Shown one piece after another: positions 8,110 to 15,817 of a stretch of DNA of 64,000 bases. The first letter of the stretch is position 1. Each line of letters opens with the position of its first letter. The position numbers and the translations under genes are program-made. The notes beneath the pieces are model-generated. The model searched no databases. It was given only the letters and a program-made list of their open reading frames with translations, and had not been told where the DNA came from. This stretch comes from Amycolatopsis sulphurea (GTDB lineage: Bacteria > Actinomycetota > Actinomycetes > Mycobacteriales > Pseudonocardiaceae). The stretch lies in the NCBI RefSeq assembly GCF_002564045.1, contig NZ_PDJK01000002.1:2046001-2110000 (forward strand), in the 5' to 3' direction.

Positions 8110-8793
8110 CTACACGGCACCCTTGATGACGATCTCCGGACGGTGGTACTCCACGTGCCGACCGCTCTTCGTGTCGTACTCGACGAAGGTCAGCTTCAGA
8201 TCGGCCGCCATTGCGCCGTCCGCCGCGCTTAGCGCGCGCTCGATCTCCGGCAGGTCGTTCACGAGCGACCAGGATCCGGACGAGAAGAGAAACAGCCCGA
8301 CGTCCGGGTCGTCGGCCAGACGGAAGCGCAGCGAGATGTCCGGCTTCGGGCCTCGGCCGCTCTTGGCCTGTTCCTTGCGCTTGGCCAGTTCGCGCGGGCA
8401 GCCGCACGCCTCGCCGATCTCGGTGTCGTCCGGGTGGCCTTCGGTGAAGTACGCACCGTCACAGATGTGGATCGGCCCGGCCTGCCCGTAGAGGGCCATG
8501 CGGGTGCGCAGCGCGGCGGCGTCCTCGATCACGATGGACACGCGCGCGGCGTCGGTCATCACCTGGAGGTTGTCGGACTTGTCGGTGTCCCACTCCTCCG
8601 GGGTTCCGCCGTACAGCTCGGCCATGCGGTCGGCGACGTCCGGGTCGTCGGTCGTCACGCGCCACTCGGACAGAGCCTTCGGGCGGCGGCCGATCAGGAT
8701 GCCCGAGCGGAACCGGCCGACAATGTCATCGGCGAAGGTGCTACGCGCCTTGGGCTTGGCATCCGGATCGGTCTCGAAAATACGCAGCGACAA
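8110..8793 (-). CDS. phiC31 Gp3-like (recombination directionality factor-like) protein
   Basis: The 227-residue protein has the layout of the Gp3-like family common in actinophages. The N-terminus is LRIFETDPDAKPKARS, then RFRSGILIGRRPKALSEWRVT, a GTPEEWDTDKSDNLQV segment, and a cysteine pair in EACGCPRELA. In phage phiC31 the family member is the recombination directionality factor for a serine integrase. This prophage has a tyrosine integrase, so the function here is more likely in DNA metabolism; that is inference. TTG 8793 is chosen because GAGGAA lies seven bases upstream. The preceding long reading frame lacks a ribosome site. A terminator follows the gene. Confidence 0.7.
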   Translation of the reverse strand: MSLRIFETDPDAKPKARSTFADDIVGRFRSGILIGRRPKALSEWRVTTDDPDVADRMAELYGGTPEEWDTDKSDNLQVMTDAARVSIVIEDAAALRTRMALYGQAGPIHICDGAYFTEGHPDDTEIGEACGCPRELAKRKEQAKSGRGPKPDISLRFRLADDPDVGLFLFSSGSWSLVNDLPEIERALSAADGAMAADLKLTFVEYDTKSGRHVEYHRPEIVIKGAV

Positions 8794-8848
8794 AAGGGAT
8801 TCCTCGCTGTCGTGTGCGGGCCCGGCTGGTCCGCAGTGGTGCAGAAGT

Positions 8849-9256
8849 TCAGAAGCGGAACGGGTCGCGGTAGCCCAGACTGCCCAGATTGCCCAGCAAC
8901 CTATCCGCACGACGAGCTGCGGCCATGCGTTCGTCGGCGAGCTTGCGCGTTTTTGCGGCCTTCTCCCGCTTGGTTCGTTCGGCGGCGGACTCGTCGGCCG
9001 CCTTGACAAGCGTTTCGCCGATCTCCCGCGCCTGGTCCTCGGTGAGGGGTAGTCCCTTCGCCGTACCGTCGTCGGTGGTGATCTTCACCGTGGCCGCGTT
9101 GCCGTCGCCGCCCTGGACGCGGTTCACGCGCAGCGTTCGGCGGTGTGCGGTGACCACGGCCGGGAACCTTGAGATCTGTTCGACCTTCGCGCCGGTCGGA
9201 AGGGTCTTCGGGTCGGGCTTGGTGATGGTCTCGTACGTGACCTTGTGCGTTGCCAT
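8849..9256 (-). CDS. Phage hypothetical protein, charged C-terminal helix
   Basis: This encodes 135 residues beginning MATHKVTYETITKPD. The first 80 residues look like a compact beta-rich domain, and residues 80-120 are a strongly charged helix (ESAAERTKREKAAKTRKLADER) suited to a coiled coil or nucleic acid contact. GAGGGGAAACC precedes the ATG. It lies between the RecB-like nuclease and the Gp3-like gene, with 15 bp to the former and 55 bp to the latter, so these are probably one operon. I do not recognise the family. A role in recombination or replication is guessed from position only. Confidence 0.65.
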   Translation of the reverse strand: MATHKVTYETITKPDPKTLPTGAKVEQISRFPAVVTAHRRTLRVNRVQGGDGNAATVKITTDDGTAKGLPLTEDQAREIGETLVKAADESAAERTKREKAAKTRKLADERMAAARRADRLLGNLGSLGYRDPFRF

Positions 9257-9271
9257 GAAACGGTTTCCCCT

Positions 9272-10069
9272 CTACTTCGTGGTTGCGCGACGTTCGGAGC
9301 CGGTCGAAGCCACGGACTCGAACAGCGGCTTTCCGATGACGGTTGACGATTCGGTGGTGACCCAGTCGAACACCTTGCGCAAGTTCAGGAAGTGACCGAA
9401 CACGCCCGTGTCGACGCGGGCGGGAACGAGCTTCCAGCCCTCCGGTCGCAGGTGCAGCACCGCGCCCGCGTGGATCTCCGGAATGGCCACCTGTTCGCCG
9501 TCCTGCGTCACGATGTGGTCCGCGTAGGCATACGCGGAAAGCTGTAGCGCCACCTCGTCGTGAACCCCGGAACGAGTTGACTTCGCGTCGAGCATCACGG
9601 TTTCGCCCTCGATATCACAGACAGCGTCGAAGGAACCGGCGTACTTGTAGGTGTCGGACCACACCGCGTCTTCGATGAACCGGTAGCGCGGCTGGTAGCG
9701 GTCGTGAAACTCGTTGATCCACCGGACGTAGGGCTCAAGGTCCGGATGCTGCCTGCCGACCTTGTCCCCCCGGGCCAACTTTTCATACAGGGCATGTACT
9801 TCCGTGCCGACGTCGGCCGCTTCGTTCGTCGTCCGGCGGTGAGCCCGCTTGAGGTAGTCCACCGCGCCGGTTGGGTCGTTCATGGCCAGCCCGACAACGG
9901 GGCCGATGTTGGACACGGCCGACTCGGCGGTGACCTTCGCGGCCCAGTAGGTGAGGAAAGGCTTGGGAAGCATGGAAATCACGGACGTAACGCCCGGGAC
10001 CTTCTCGCGGGTCTCAGGGTGCACGTAGAACCGTGAACCTCCGCGCTTGATTGTTTTTACTGCACTCAC
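9272..10069 (-). CDS. RecB-like PD-(D/E)XK exonuclease
   Basis: The 265-residue protein matches phage Cas4/RecB-type nucleases. The N-terminus contains GVTSVISMLPKPFLTYWAA, and DVGTEVHALYEKLA supplies the family His. The core has YKYAGSFDAVCDIEGETVMLDAKSTR: the Asp of GSFDAV and the Asp and Lys of LDAKS are the metal ligands and catalytic residues. QLSAYAYAD is the conserved Q-LxxY helix. It probably processes DNA ends for phage recombination or replication. GTG 10069 is chosen because GAGGGGAAACC precedes it; an upstream ATG at 10090 is less well placed. It heads a run with the 135-residue protein and the Gp3-like gene. Confidence 0.85.
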   Translation of the reverse strand: MSAVKTIKRGGSRFYVHPETREKVPGVTSVISMLPKPFLTYWAAKVTAESAVSNIGPVVGLAMNDPTGAVDYLKRAHRRTTNEAADVGTEVHALYEKLARGDKVGRQHPDLEPYVRWINEFHDRYQPRYRFIEDAVWSDTYKYAGSFDAVCDIEGETVMLDAKSTRSGVHDEVALQLSAYAYADHIVTQDGEQVAIPEIHAGAVLHLRPEGWKLVPARVDTGVFGHFLNLRKVFDWVTTESSTVIGKPLFESVASTGSERRATTK

Positions 10070-10159
10070 TCGGTTTCCCCTCTGTCGCACTCTCTCGTCT
10101 CGTTCAGTGGCGGTAGAGGCGCGCAGGGGGACACGGTTCGGCGAAAAAGTTTTCAGACA

Positions 10160-10186
10160 TGAAAAAGTCCCTGTCCCGCAAGGGAA
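10160..10186 (-). terminator. Possible intrinsic terminator
   Basis: On the minus strand CCC-TTT-CCC-TTGC-GGG-ACA-GGG can fold into a short stem and is followed by ACTTTTTC. It lies 23 bp past the stop at 10209. Confidence 0.5.
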
Positions 10187-10208
10187 AGGGGCTCAGAAGC
10201 GGAACGGG

Positions 10209-10787
10209 CTACGGCCCGTCGGGAGTCAGCCGGGCACGCAGGCGGCCACACGCGGCGGCCGTGTCGGCAAGGACGACACGAAGCTTCTCGGCCGTGTCGG
10301 CGTCCACCGTGGACGCTTCCGGCGAGTCGACGAGCGCGACGGCGAGCGTGTGCAGCTCCGCCACCCGGTCGGCGAAGCTCCCCGCTTCGGTGGCCTGCTC
10401 GTCGTCGGGGCCGGACGCGCCCTTGCGGCGCGGGGTGTTGCGGTCTACGGGGTTAAGCCCGTAGTCAGCGAGCTGCACGGGCGTGAGCCGCTTCCGCAGC
10501 TCTAACCCGACCTGGTGACGGACGGACACGCGTACGGCCTCCGTGCGCGAGCGGTCCAGTTCGGACGCTTCGTACACCGCGTTGACGGCTCCCCGGTACA
10601 CATAGGAACGGCCCGCGTAGTCCGGCCGCCCCTTGCTGTCCTCGAACGTCGCGCGGAGGTCCACCAGGACCCGGGCGAGCTCTACCTTGGCGTCTGTCGA
10701 ACCGTGGACCACCGCGTCACGAACGAGTCCGGCCCCGTGGGTGATCAACCGCTGTTGCGCAGTCGTGTAGTCCGCCTGTGCTTCCAT
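10209..10787 (-). CDS. Phage hypothetical protein, helical
   Basis: The 192-residue protein begins MEAQADYTTAQQRL and is predicted to be almost entirely helical. It has a basic, Arg-rich centre (SRTEAVRVSVRHQVGLELRKRL, about residues 80-100) and a Pro/Arg patch (RNTPRRKGASGPD). No catalytic motif, signal peptide or membrane segment is visible. GAAGGTGAGC lies just upstream of the ATG. An operator-like palindrome (10,838-10,853) lies 50 bp upstream, and the same palindrome precedes the SprT-like gene, so the two may be co-regulated. A hairpin at 10,810-10,837 lies between that palindrome and this start. Family not recognised. Confidence 0.65.
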   Translation of the reverse strand: MEAQADYTTAQQRLITHGAGLVRDAVVHGSTDAKVELARVLVDLRATFEDSKGRPDYAGRSYVYRGAVNAVYEASELDRSRTEAVRVSVRHQVGLELRKRLTPVQLADYGLNPVDRNTPRRKGASGPDDEQATEAGSFADRVAELHTLAVALVDSPEASTVDADTAEKLRVVLADTAAACGRLRARLTPDGP

Positions 10788-10809
10788 GCGCTCACCTTCT
10801 CACGACGAA

Positions 10810-10837
10810 GGGCTAGCCCGGAGATCCGAGCTAGCCC
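10810..10837 (-). terminator. Hairpin between SprT-like gene and next gene
   Basis: GGGCTAGC and GCTAGCCC form an eight-base stem around a 12-base loop, followed on the minus strand by a weak TTCGTCG tail. It may terminate the SprT-like transcript or attenuate the next gene. Confidence 0.5.
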
Positions 10838-10853
10838 CGTGAACATGTTCACG
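10838..10853. promoter_or_regulatory. Operator-like palindrome CGTGAACATGTTCACG, copy 1
   Basis: This perfect 16-bp palindrome is identical to the copy at 11,687-11,702. It lies 50 bp upstream of the start at 10787 and 15 bp past the stop of the SprT-like gene. I saw no third copy. The half-site spacing (GAAC-AT-GTTC) differs from actinobacterial LexA boxes. Confidence 0.7.
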
Positions 10854-10867
10854 CATCTAAGTCAGTG

Positions 10868-11644
10868 TCAGTCGTCGTCTTCGTCGCGGGGCCGAAACGG
10901 GGTCATGCAGTTCCCGCAGAGGATCGGGGCGCGCTCCAGGCGGCCGGGGGTGATGGGGAACGGGTCGGCCGTCGCGCAAATGCACGTGACGTAGATCCTC
11001 TTTCCGCCGCGCGAGCCGCCCCGGGAACCCCGGCCGCGCTTCTGAGTGCCGCCGTCGCCACCCTCTCCGCCGTCGCCCCCGTTGCCCTTGGTGCCGATGC
11101 CCTGTCCGTTCTCGAAGCGTCTGCCGTCTGCGAGGTATGCCAGGCGGGCGGCTTCGAGCTTCTCGATGATCTTTTCGTACTTCTTGGCGGTCTCGTCGGT
11201 GATCTCGACCTGAGAGAAGCCGATGGACTTGTGCGGCTCCTTGCCCTCTGGCCAGATGAGCCCCAGCTCGTTCGCGGCCTTCACAAACACGCGGTTGTGG
11301 CGGCCGTTGATGTTCGTTCCGTGCTCCTTGCGGGCGCAGTTCAGGCCGTGCGCGGCTTCGTGCAGAAGGGTTTGCATGATCCGGCGGCCAGGCAGCCCGA
11401 GCAGCTCCCCGGAGACGAACAGCTCCGGCGCGCCGGACAGCAGCTCGTCCACGACGGTCGGGGTCTTGCCCTCTTCGTTGTCGGTCAGCCAGCGGCCCGG
11501 CCAGAAGTGCGCCCACTTCGGGTTCTTGCCGTGGAAGCCCGAGCCGGTCACCGCGACGACGGTCGGGATCTCCGGGTGCTTGCGCTGGATCGTGCGCCAC
11601 GCCATCTCAATTGCCTTGATGATCTGCGATCCGGTGTTCGTCAT
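10868..11644 (-). CDS. SprT-like zinc metallopeptidase-domain protein
   Basis: The 258-residue protein has a zincin motif in LLHEAAHGLNCARKEHG (HExxH, near residues 94-98), as in SprT-like proteins, which are frequent in actinophages. Residues of about 185-215 are a Gly/Lys/Arg-rich linker (GNGGDGGEGGDGGTQKRGRG). The C-terminus has two cysteine pairs (CICA and CGNC) that form a zinc ribbon. SprT relatives act on DNA-associated proteins; the phage role is unknown. ATG 11644 follows GGGAGGACAGCGAC. The promoter region carries a 16-bp operator-like palindrome. It sits downstream of a full repeat locus and before the helical protein gene. Confidence 0.8.
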   Translation of the reverse strand: MTNTGSQIIKAIEMAWRTIQRKHPEIPTVVAVTGSGFHGKNPKWAHFWPGRWLTDNEEGKTPTVVDELLSGAPELFVSGELLGLPGRRIMQTLLHEAAHGLNCARKEHGTNINGRHNRVFVKAANELGLIWPEGKEPHKSIGFSQVEITDETAKKYEKIIEKLEAARLAYLADGRRFENGQGIGTKGNGGDGGEGGDGGTQKRGRGSRGGSRGGKRIYVTCICATADPFPITPGRLERAPILCGNCMTPFRPRDEDDD

Positions 11645-11686
11645 GTCGCTGTCCTCCCTGGCCGGTGTGATGCCACAATGTTAGTA

Positions 11687-11702
11687 CGTGAACATGTTCA
11701 CG
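11687..11702. promoter_or_regulatory. Operator-like palindrome CGTGAACATGTTCACG, copy 2
   Basis: This is identical to the site at 10,838-10,853. It lies 42 bp upstream of the SprT-like gene start and overlaps its likely promoter; TAACAT just downstream on the minus strand could be the -10 element. Confidence 0.75.
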
Positions 11703-11710
11703 CACCTTTG

Positions 11711-11814
11711 TTTGTGGTGCACACCACAAATGGCCAGCTGTGCCGGGGTTGGCGTGCACACCACAACCGGAGGCCCCGCGGCCGGCTCGAGTGCGCTTGA
11801 TGTGCACACCACAA
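11711..11814. repeat. GTGTGCAC repeats, locus d (single arm plus full unit)
   Basis: TTTGTGGTGCACACCACAAA stands alone at 11,711-11,730. A full unit follows: GTGCACACCACAA at 11,754-11,766, core CCGCGGCCGG at 11,776-11,785, TGTGCACACCACAA at 11,801-11,814. Here the two arms are in direct orientation. Confidence 0.85.
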
Positions 11815-11838
11815 GCCGGACGCGGGCAGGGCACGGGT

Positions 11839-12030
11839 TCAGTCGGCCGGGGCGGTCTCCGGCTCCAGCTCCGGCGCGGCCTCGATGTCCTCGAACTCGT
11901 AGTACTGCGTCGACAGGCCCCGCTGATCGGCCGGAACGGCGGTCACCCGGCGGTGGATCTCGACGCCCGCGACGAGCGAGACCGCAGCGGCGGCCACGTC
12001 GAGACGAGCGCTATCCGGCAGGCCGGGCAC
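11839..12030 (-). CDS. Small acidic-tailed protein, or 3' half of a frameshifted membrane gene
   Basis: A 63-codon frame with GTG 12030 ends in an acidic tail (EFEDIEAAPELEPETAPAD). Residues of about 8-22 (ARLDVAAAAVSLVAG) are hydrophobic enough to be a membrane helix. No ribosome site precedes the GTG. The frame overlaps the frame of the upstream 55-codon gene by 88 bp. If one base is re-read near TTG-TGC (about 12,030), the two join into one protein with two membrane helices and an acidic tail. That combined product is a more natural small phage membrane protein. I cannot distinguish programmed frameshift, mutation or two genes. Confidence 0.45.
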   Translation of the reverse strand: MPGLPDSARLDVAAAAVSLVAGVEIHRRVTAVPADQRGLSTQYYEFEDIEAAPELEPETAPAD

Positions 12031-12110
12031 AAGGTTGCAACGAGCAGGCCCACCAGCGCGCCCGCGAGCGAGGGCACCAGGGCCGGGAACCGGCGGATGC
12101 AGGCGATCAC
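11943..12110 (-). CDS. Small membrane protein coupled to dNMP kinase
   Basis: GTG 12110 overlaps the TGA of the dNMP kinase gene as GTGA, and AAGGAG lies eight bases upstream, so translation initiation here is well supported. The 55-codon product starts VIACIRRFPALVPSLAG. It has one clear membrane helix (LVPSLAGALVGLLVATL, residues 11-27), then becomes Arg/Ser-rich in a way that looks like out-of-frame reading. The sequence after residue 27 makes better sense in the overlapping frame of the 63-codon ORF. A holin or another small membrane role is possible, as the endolysin gene is nearby. Confidence 0.55.
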   Translation of the reverse strand: MIACIRRFPALVPSLAGALVGLLVATLCPACRIALVSTWPPLRSRSSRASRSTAG

Positions 12111-12652
12111 AGTACGTACTCCTTCACGAACTGGTGGACACGGTCGGCAAGCGCGTCCGGAGTGGAATCGTTGATCACGGTCGCGTCCGCGCGGATGGCG
12201 CCGGACTCGGTCTCGGACACGTGGGGGTCAGGACCAGGCAGACCGGGCCGCTGAATACGCAGGATGACGAAGCCACGGCCGCGCAGCTCGTCCGCTTCGT
12301 TGCGGAAGCGGACGTCCGGGACGACCACAGGGCCACGCACCAAGCGGACGCGATCGGTCAGCGCCTTGACCCACACATCCGGCCCGAGCGTGTCCCGGAC
12401 GCTCACGCCGAGGCGCTGAAGGACCCGCCGAGCCTCCGGGTAGTCGTCCTTCGTCCTCTCCCAGCCCACTCGGTCGACCACGTCCGCGAGCCACTCACCC
12501 TCCCGCAGAATCGGGCTCGTCTCGTAGGCCACGGCCTTGAGCGGGTCGGCGAAGCCCAGCCGCGTGTATCCGTAGTCCCGGACGAGAACCCCGGCGGCGG
12601 TGTCCTTTCCGGACCGCATCCGGCCGACGATGCCGACAGACCTTTGTGTCAT
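12107..12652 (-). CDS. Deoxynucleoside monophosphate kinase
   Basis: The 181-residue protein has a P-loop at the N-terminus (GIVGRMRSGKDTAAGVL, residues 7-23). The acceptor region follows (GFADPLKAVAYE near 33-44), then a lid-like basic stretch and VVVPDVRFRNEADELR near 110-125. This is the pattern of phage dNMP kinases related to T4 gene 1, which phosphorylate dNMPs to dNDPs for phage DNA synthesis. ATG 12652 follows GGGAGGGGCAGAG. Its stop overlaps the start of a small membrane protein gene by four bases. It lies between the lysis and replication genes. Confidence 0.88.
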   Translation of the reverse strand: MTQRSVGIVGRMRSGKDTAAGVLVRDYGYTRLGFADPLKAVAYETSPILREGEWLADVVDRVGWERTKDDYPEARRVLQRLGVSVRDTLGPDVWVKALTDRVRLVRGPVVVPDVRFRNEADELRGRGFVILRIQRPGLPGPDPHVSETESGAIRADATVINDSTPDALADRVHQFVKEYVL

Positions 12653-12760
12653 CTCTGCCCCTCCCTGTGGCTGCCCCTTGCTTCGTGTTCAGTGGCGGTA
12701 GGAGGACGTAGCGGGACACGGGCCAGACCCGGGTGAGGTCCCGGCCCGCCCGAAGACCTC

Positions 12761-13687
12761 TCAGAGCTTCAGCGCCGCGAGCGTGCGCGGACCCGCGATG
12801 CCGTCCGCAGTGAGCCCGGCCCTGCGCTGGAACTCCTTGACGACACTTTCCGTACCGACCCCATAGACACCGTCCGCCGTGAGATGCGAGTACGCGGGGT
12901 ACCAGGCGTTGAGCCGCCGCTGAAGCGCGGTGACCGCCGGACCCTGCGAACCGCGCTTGAGCGTGGTCCCCGGTTGCGCAGGTGCAGGACCGCCCCCACC
13001 AGTGCCAGGAACAGACCCCCCAAGACCGGCAGCAATCCGTGCCCAGGTGGCGGGACCGACGATCCCGTCTGCGGTGAGGTGCTGGGCGGACTGGTACCGC
13101 TTGACGGCGGCTTCGGTGTCAGCTCCGAAAATGCCGTCCGCCTTGAGACCAAGGTATCGCTGAACCAACGCGACGTCGGCCCCGGCGGAACCACGCTTGA
13201 CGGTGGCGTGGCCGCCGGAGCCGGGAGCAGGAGGGGCCGGGGTGCCGCCGTTCAGCCGGGCCGCGACCGCAGCCACGCGGGCATAGGAAGCGTTGATCTC
13301 GAAGTGCATTTCGTCCCGACGGCCCGTGTAGTCGCCGCCCCATCGAACGACGTTGTCCACTTCGGACAGAATGCGGTGGATCTCGGCGACCTGCCCGGCG
13401 GTGAAGGTGCCGCGCTTGCCGAGCGGGTGCCGGGTGGCGTTGGCATCCACGGCGGTCGCCGAAGCGTGGTTGCTCGTGATGGTGCTGCCCCGGATCGGGC
13501 GGTTCGCGTAGCCCCAGTCGTCCGCGCCCGCGTCCAGGTCCTCTACCCGGCGGTCGAACTGCGCGAGCACCCACACGAGCACGTCTCCGGCCGGGCCGTC
13601 TGCGACGACCACTCGGACGTTCGTTCCGGGCACCGTGCGGGACCGGCGGGCGGGGTCGACGGGCCAGCCATTCTGAGACACAGCCAT
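12761..13687 (-). CDS. Endolysin: M15 peptidase with two peptidoglycan-binding domains
   Basis: This 308-residue lysin begins MAVSQNGWPVDPARRS. An M15-type peptidase occupies about residues 10-150; zinc ligands lie in SNHASATAVDANATRHP and in DEMHFEIN, the typical SxHxxGxAxD-like and HxE-like signatures. Two peptidoglycan-binding type 1 repeats follow (LKADGIFGADTEAAVKRYQ and LTADGVYGVGTESVVKEFQ), joined by a Gly/Pro linker. It cleaves cell wall peptides at the end of infection. GAGGAG precedes ATG 13687; the in-frame upstream extension is a palindrome repeat. No signal peptide is seen, so a holin is needed. No certain holin gene was found next to it. Confidence 0.9.
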   Translation of the reverse strand: MAVSQNGWPVDPARRSRTVPGTNVRVVVADGPAGDVLVWVLAQFDRRVEDLDAGADDWGYANRPIRGSTITSNHASATAVDANATRHPLGKRGTFTAGQVAEIHRILSEVDNVVRWGGDYTGRRDEMHFEINASYARVAAVAARLNGGTPAPPAPGSGGHATVKRGSAGADVALVQRYLGLKADGIFGADTEAAVKRYQSAQHLTADGIVGPATWARIAAGLGGSVPGTGGGGPAPAQPGTTLKRGSQGPAVTALQRRLNAWYPAYSHLTADGVYGVGTESVVKEFQRRAGLTADGIAGPRTLAALKL

Positions 13688-13749
13688 ATGAACTCCTCTG
13701 GGGTGAAGGGAAAAGGGGAAGGTCGGCCCGAGACGGGCCGGGGCCGGGG

Positions 13750-13809
13750 TGGTGTGCACACCACAAGGGGCGCGCCCGCGGCCGGCTCGGGTCCGGTTGT
13801 GGTGCACAC
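13750..13809. repeat. GTGTGCAC paired palindrome repeat, copy e
   Basis: GGTGTGCACACCACAA near 13,751-13,766, core CCGCGGCCGG at 13,776-13,785 and TTGTGGTGCACAC at 13,797-13,809. It lies between a tail protein stop and the endolysin start. Confidence 0.85.
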
Positions 13810-13827
13810 GGCACGTGGGTGTGCAGG

Positions 13828-14751
13828 TCAGTAGCCGAAGCCGCGCGGTTCCAGCGGCCATGCGCCGAGCTGGTCCGGGAACGGCGAGGGCTCTGCCGGG
13901 GACGGCTCCGGAAGGGCCGGGGTGCCGAAGACCGGAACCGGGAGCGGGGGAACCGGTTCCGGCAGGACCACCCGGCCGGGCTGCGGCGGATCGGACGGGG
14001 GCGGGTCGTCCGGCGGCGCGGGCTCGTCCTGGACGACGGCCCGCCGCGCCCGCAACGCCGTGCTCGGGGCAGGCGTGCCTTGCAGTAGCGTCCCCTCTGC
14101 CGTGGCCGTCGGGTACGTCGAGAGCGGGGCAAGGAACACGTACTCCGGCTCAAAGGCCAGCACGGCGTACGTGTTTTCGGTGGGCGTGATCCACGTGAGC
14201 AGCACATTGGCTTGCTCATTGGTGAAACCGTGCGCGGTCGCGTCGTCCCACACATCGGCCGGTCGCGTGTAGATCACGTGGTCCTTGGTGGCCTGGACCT
14301 TGTACCGGACAACGCACTTCCGCAGAACGGAGATGGCTTCGGTATCCTCCCACTCGTCCAGCGGCATTCCGTGCAGCCACGCGATTTCGAAGACATCAAC
14401 GTTGTATCTGTTCGGATCGGTCAGCCCGTTCATGGTGAACGTCCGTGTGTTCGTCGTCAGATTGCCCAGCGTCGCGGTGAAGCGGAACGTCATTGACGCC
14501 TGCCCGTACACCTGGACCATGAACCGAGCAACCATCACCGGGTATTTCGGGTTGACCATGCCAACGGTGTAGATGGCTCGTTCGCCGTCCCTGACCCGCA
14601 TTTCGCGGGCCACGATTCCGTCCACAGTGGCGAGCCGGTCCATGTACGTGACCTTGCGTTCCCCTCGCTCCAAGGCACTGATCCGCTCGGAGAGTCCACG
14701 GAACTCGGCTTGCAGGGATGGCGGCAACGTAGGGTTAGCCACTCTTGTCAT
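13828..14751 (-). CDS. Minor tail protein with proline-rich C-terminus
   Basis: The 307-residue protein begins MTRVANPTLPPSLQAEF. A short coiled-coil-like segment (ERISALERGERKVTYMDRL) is followed by a beta-rich domain of about 180 residues and then a long Pro/Asp/Glu linker (residues of about 240-300). It follows the Gp37-like tail protein gene with a 17-bp overlap and precedes the endolysin, the usual place for baseplate or fibre proteins. ATG 14751 is the likely start. An alternative GTG lies three codons downstream. Receptor binding is possible but rests on position only. Confidence 0.75.
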   Translation of the reverse strand: MTRVANPTLPPSLQAEFRGLSERISALERGERKVTYMDRLATVDGIVAREMRVRDGERAIYTVGMVNPKYPVMVARFMVQVYGQASMTFRFTATLGNLTTNTRTFTMNGLTDPNRYNVDVFEIAWLHGMPLDEWEDTEAISVLRKCVVRYKVQATKDHVIYTRPADVWDDATAHGFTNEQANVLLTWITPTENTYAVLAFEPEYVFLAPLSTYPTATAEGTLLQGTPAPSTALRARRAVVQDEPAPPDDPPPSDPPQPGRVVLPEPVPPLPVPVFGTPALPEPSPAEPSPFPDQLGAWPLEPRGFGY

Positions 14752-15817
14752 CACTCCCAAACACGTCCCGCGACGCGGCCGTCAGCGTGATCTGTTCCGC
14801 GCTGGATTCGCTGACAGACACGGAAATCTCCGTGATCCGCCACATGCCGTCAATCGCGACCAGGCCGTAGCCGCCGCGCACGGTCACCGCGTCACCAAGG
14901 TCGACGTCGTCCAGACCGGGCGCACTGTCCGGATAGAGCACGATCGCGGGCAGTACGACGGGGGCCGCGCCGGTCCGTACCCGCTCCTCGGCCTTCGCCT
15001 TCAACGTCGCGTACTCCTTGATGTCCGAAAAGGACTCGATTGCCTCCAGCCGGGGGAATACCTTCGACGGGCTCCCTGCCGACGCCCAGACCTGGTCCGC
15101 GCCGTCGCCTGGACCGAGCGCAAAGGCGTGCGTCACCACTGATTTGCCGCCGATGCTGGCACCTGTGATGGAGCAGTTCCGGCCCTGCTCCAACATGAGC
15201 GACCGGGCGCGTCCGACCGCCGGGTAGTGCACCCGGAACGTGGTAGGCAGGTCATCCCCGCGCCACGCGGCGTCGAACGAGAAATCAAAGCCGTTGATCA
15301 CGGCGGCGAGCTGTTCCACCGCCTCGCCAATGTTCTTGTGCTCGGACTCCTTGTAGGTCCGGTCCCGCTTGACTCCCGTTTTCTCGTCGCCGGGCTCGAT
15401 CATCCCCAGCCGTGAGCCCTCCCCGTACTGCCCGGCATGCTGAAGCAGCGCGCGGGCAATGTCGGCCTGGTCGGTCTGCGTGAACGCGGTCGTAGCGTGG
15501 TAGTGACGCAGCCGGAAGTACGAGAGCCACCCTTCACACTGCAAATCGAGAGTGCCCGCCGCAAAGTCGGCTTGCCTGTCCCACAGGAGACCGGACCAGA
15601 CGATTCGGGACGACCGCTCGATGTAGATCGCCGTCGCCCCGCCTCCTTCAACGGTCTGGGGGTTGACGTGCGCCACGCCGGGATTCAGGGGAATCGTGAT
15701 GGAAGCCGAGCCGGGCGCATTGAGCGTGGACGTGTACGACAGCTTCTGCACTGGCAGCTCTCCGTGGATGATGCCGGACAGGACATCGCGGAACAGGACG
15801 CGATAGGTGGGCGTCAC
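14735..15817 (-). CDS. Tail tip protein, ReqiPepy6 Gp37-like
   Basis: The 360-residue protein starts VTPTYRVLFRDVLSGII and continues with LPVQKLSYTSTLNAPGSASITI, a pattern I recognise from the ReqiPepy6 Gp37-like tail family of actinophages. The rest is beta-rich with a central hub-like domain (GWLSYFRLRHYHATTAFTQ) and a C-terminal DAVTVRGGYGLVAIDGMWRI segment, similar to tail hub proteins that bind the end of the tape measure. GTG 15817 overlaps the TGA of the preceding tail gene as GTGA, which fixes the start. It belongs to the tail-tip cluster between the Dit-like and minor tail genes. Confidence 0.8.
   Translation of the reverse strand: MTPTYRVLFRDVLSGIIHGELPVQKLSYTSTLNAPGSASITIPLNPGVAHVNPQTVEGGGATAIYIERSSRIVWSGLLWDRQADFAAGTLDLQCEGWLSYFRLRHYHATTAFTQTDQADIARALLQHAGQYGEGSRLGMIEPGDEKTGVKRDRTYKESEHKNIGEAVEQLAAVINGFDFSFDAAWRGDDLPTTFRVHYPAVGRARSLMLEQGRNCSITGASIGGKSVVTHAFALGPGDGADQVWASAGSPSKVFPRLEAIESFSDIKEYATLKAKAEERVRTGAAPVVLPAIVLYPDSAPGLDDVDLGDAVTVRGGYGLVAIDGMWRITEISVSVSESSAEQITLTAASRDVFGSDDKSG

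Noticed and set aside
7893..8120. A 75-codon minus-strand ORF with a hydrophobic stretch
   Set aside because: It runs through the terminator and into the iteron region and has no ribosome site.
10838..11702. LexA/SOS boxes
   Set aside because: GAAC and GTTC are separated by two bases, not the four of actinobacterial SOS boxes.
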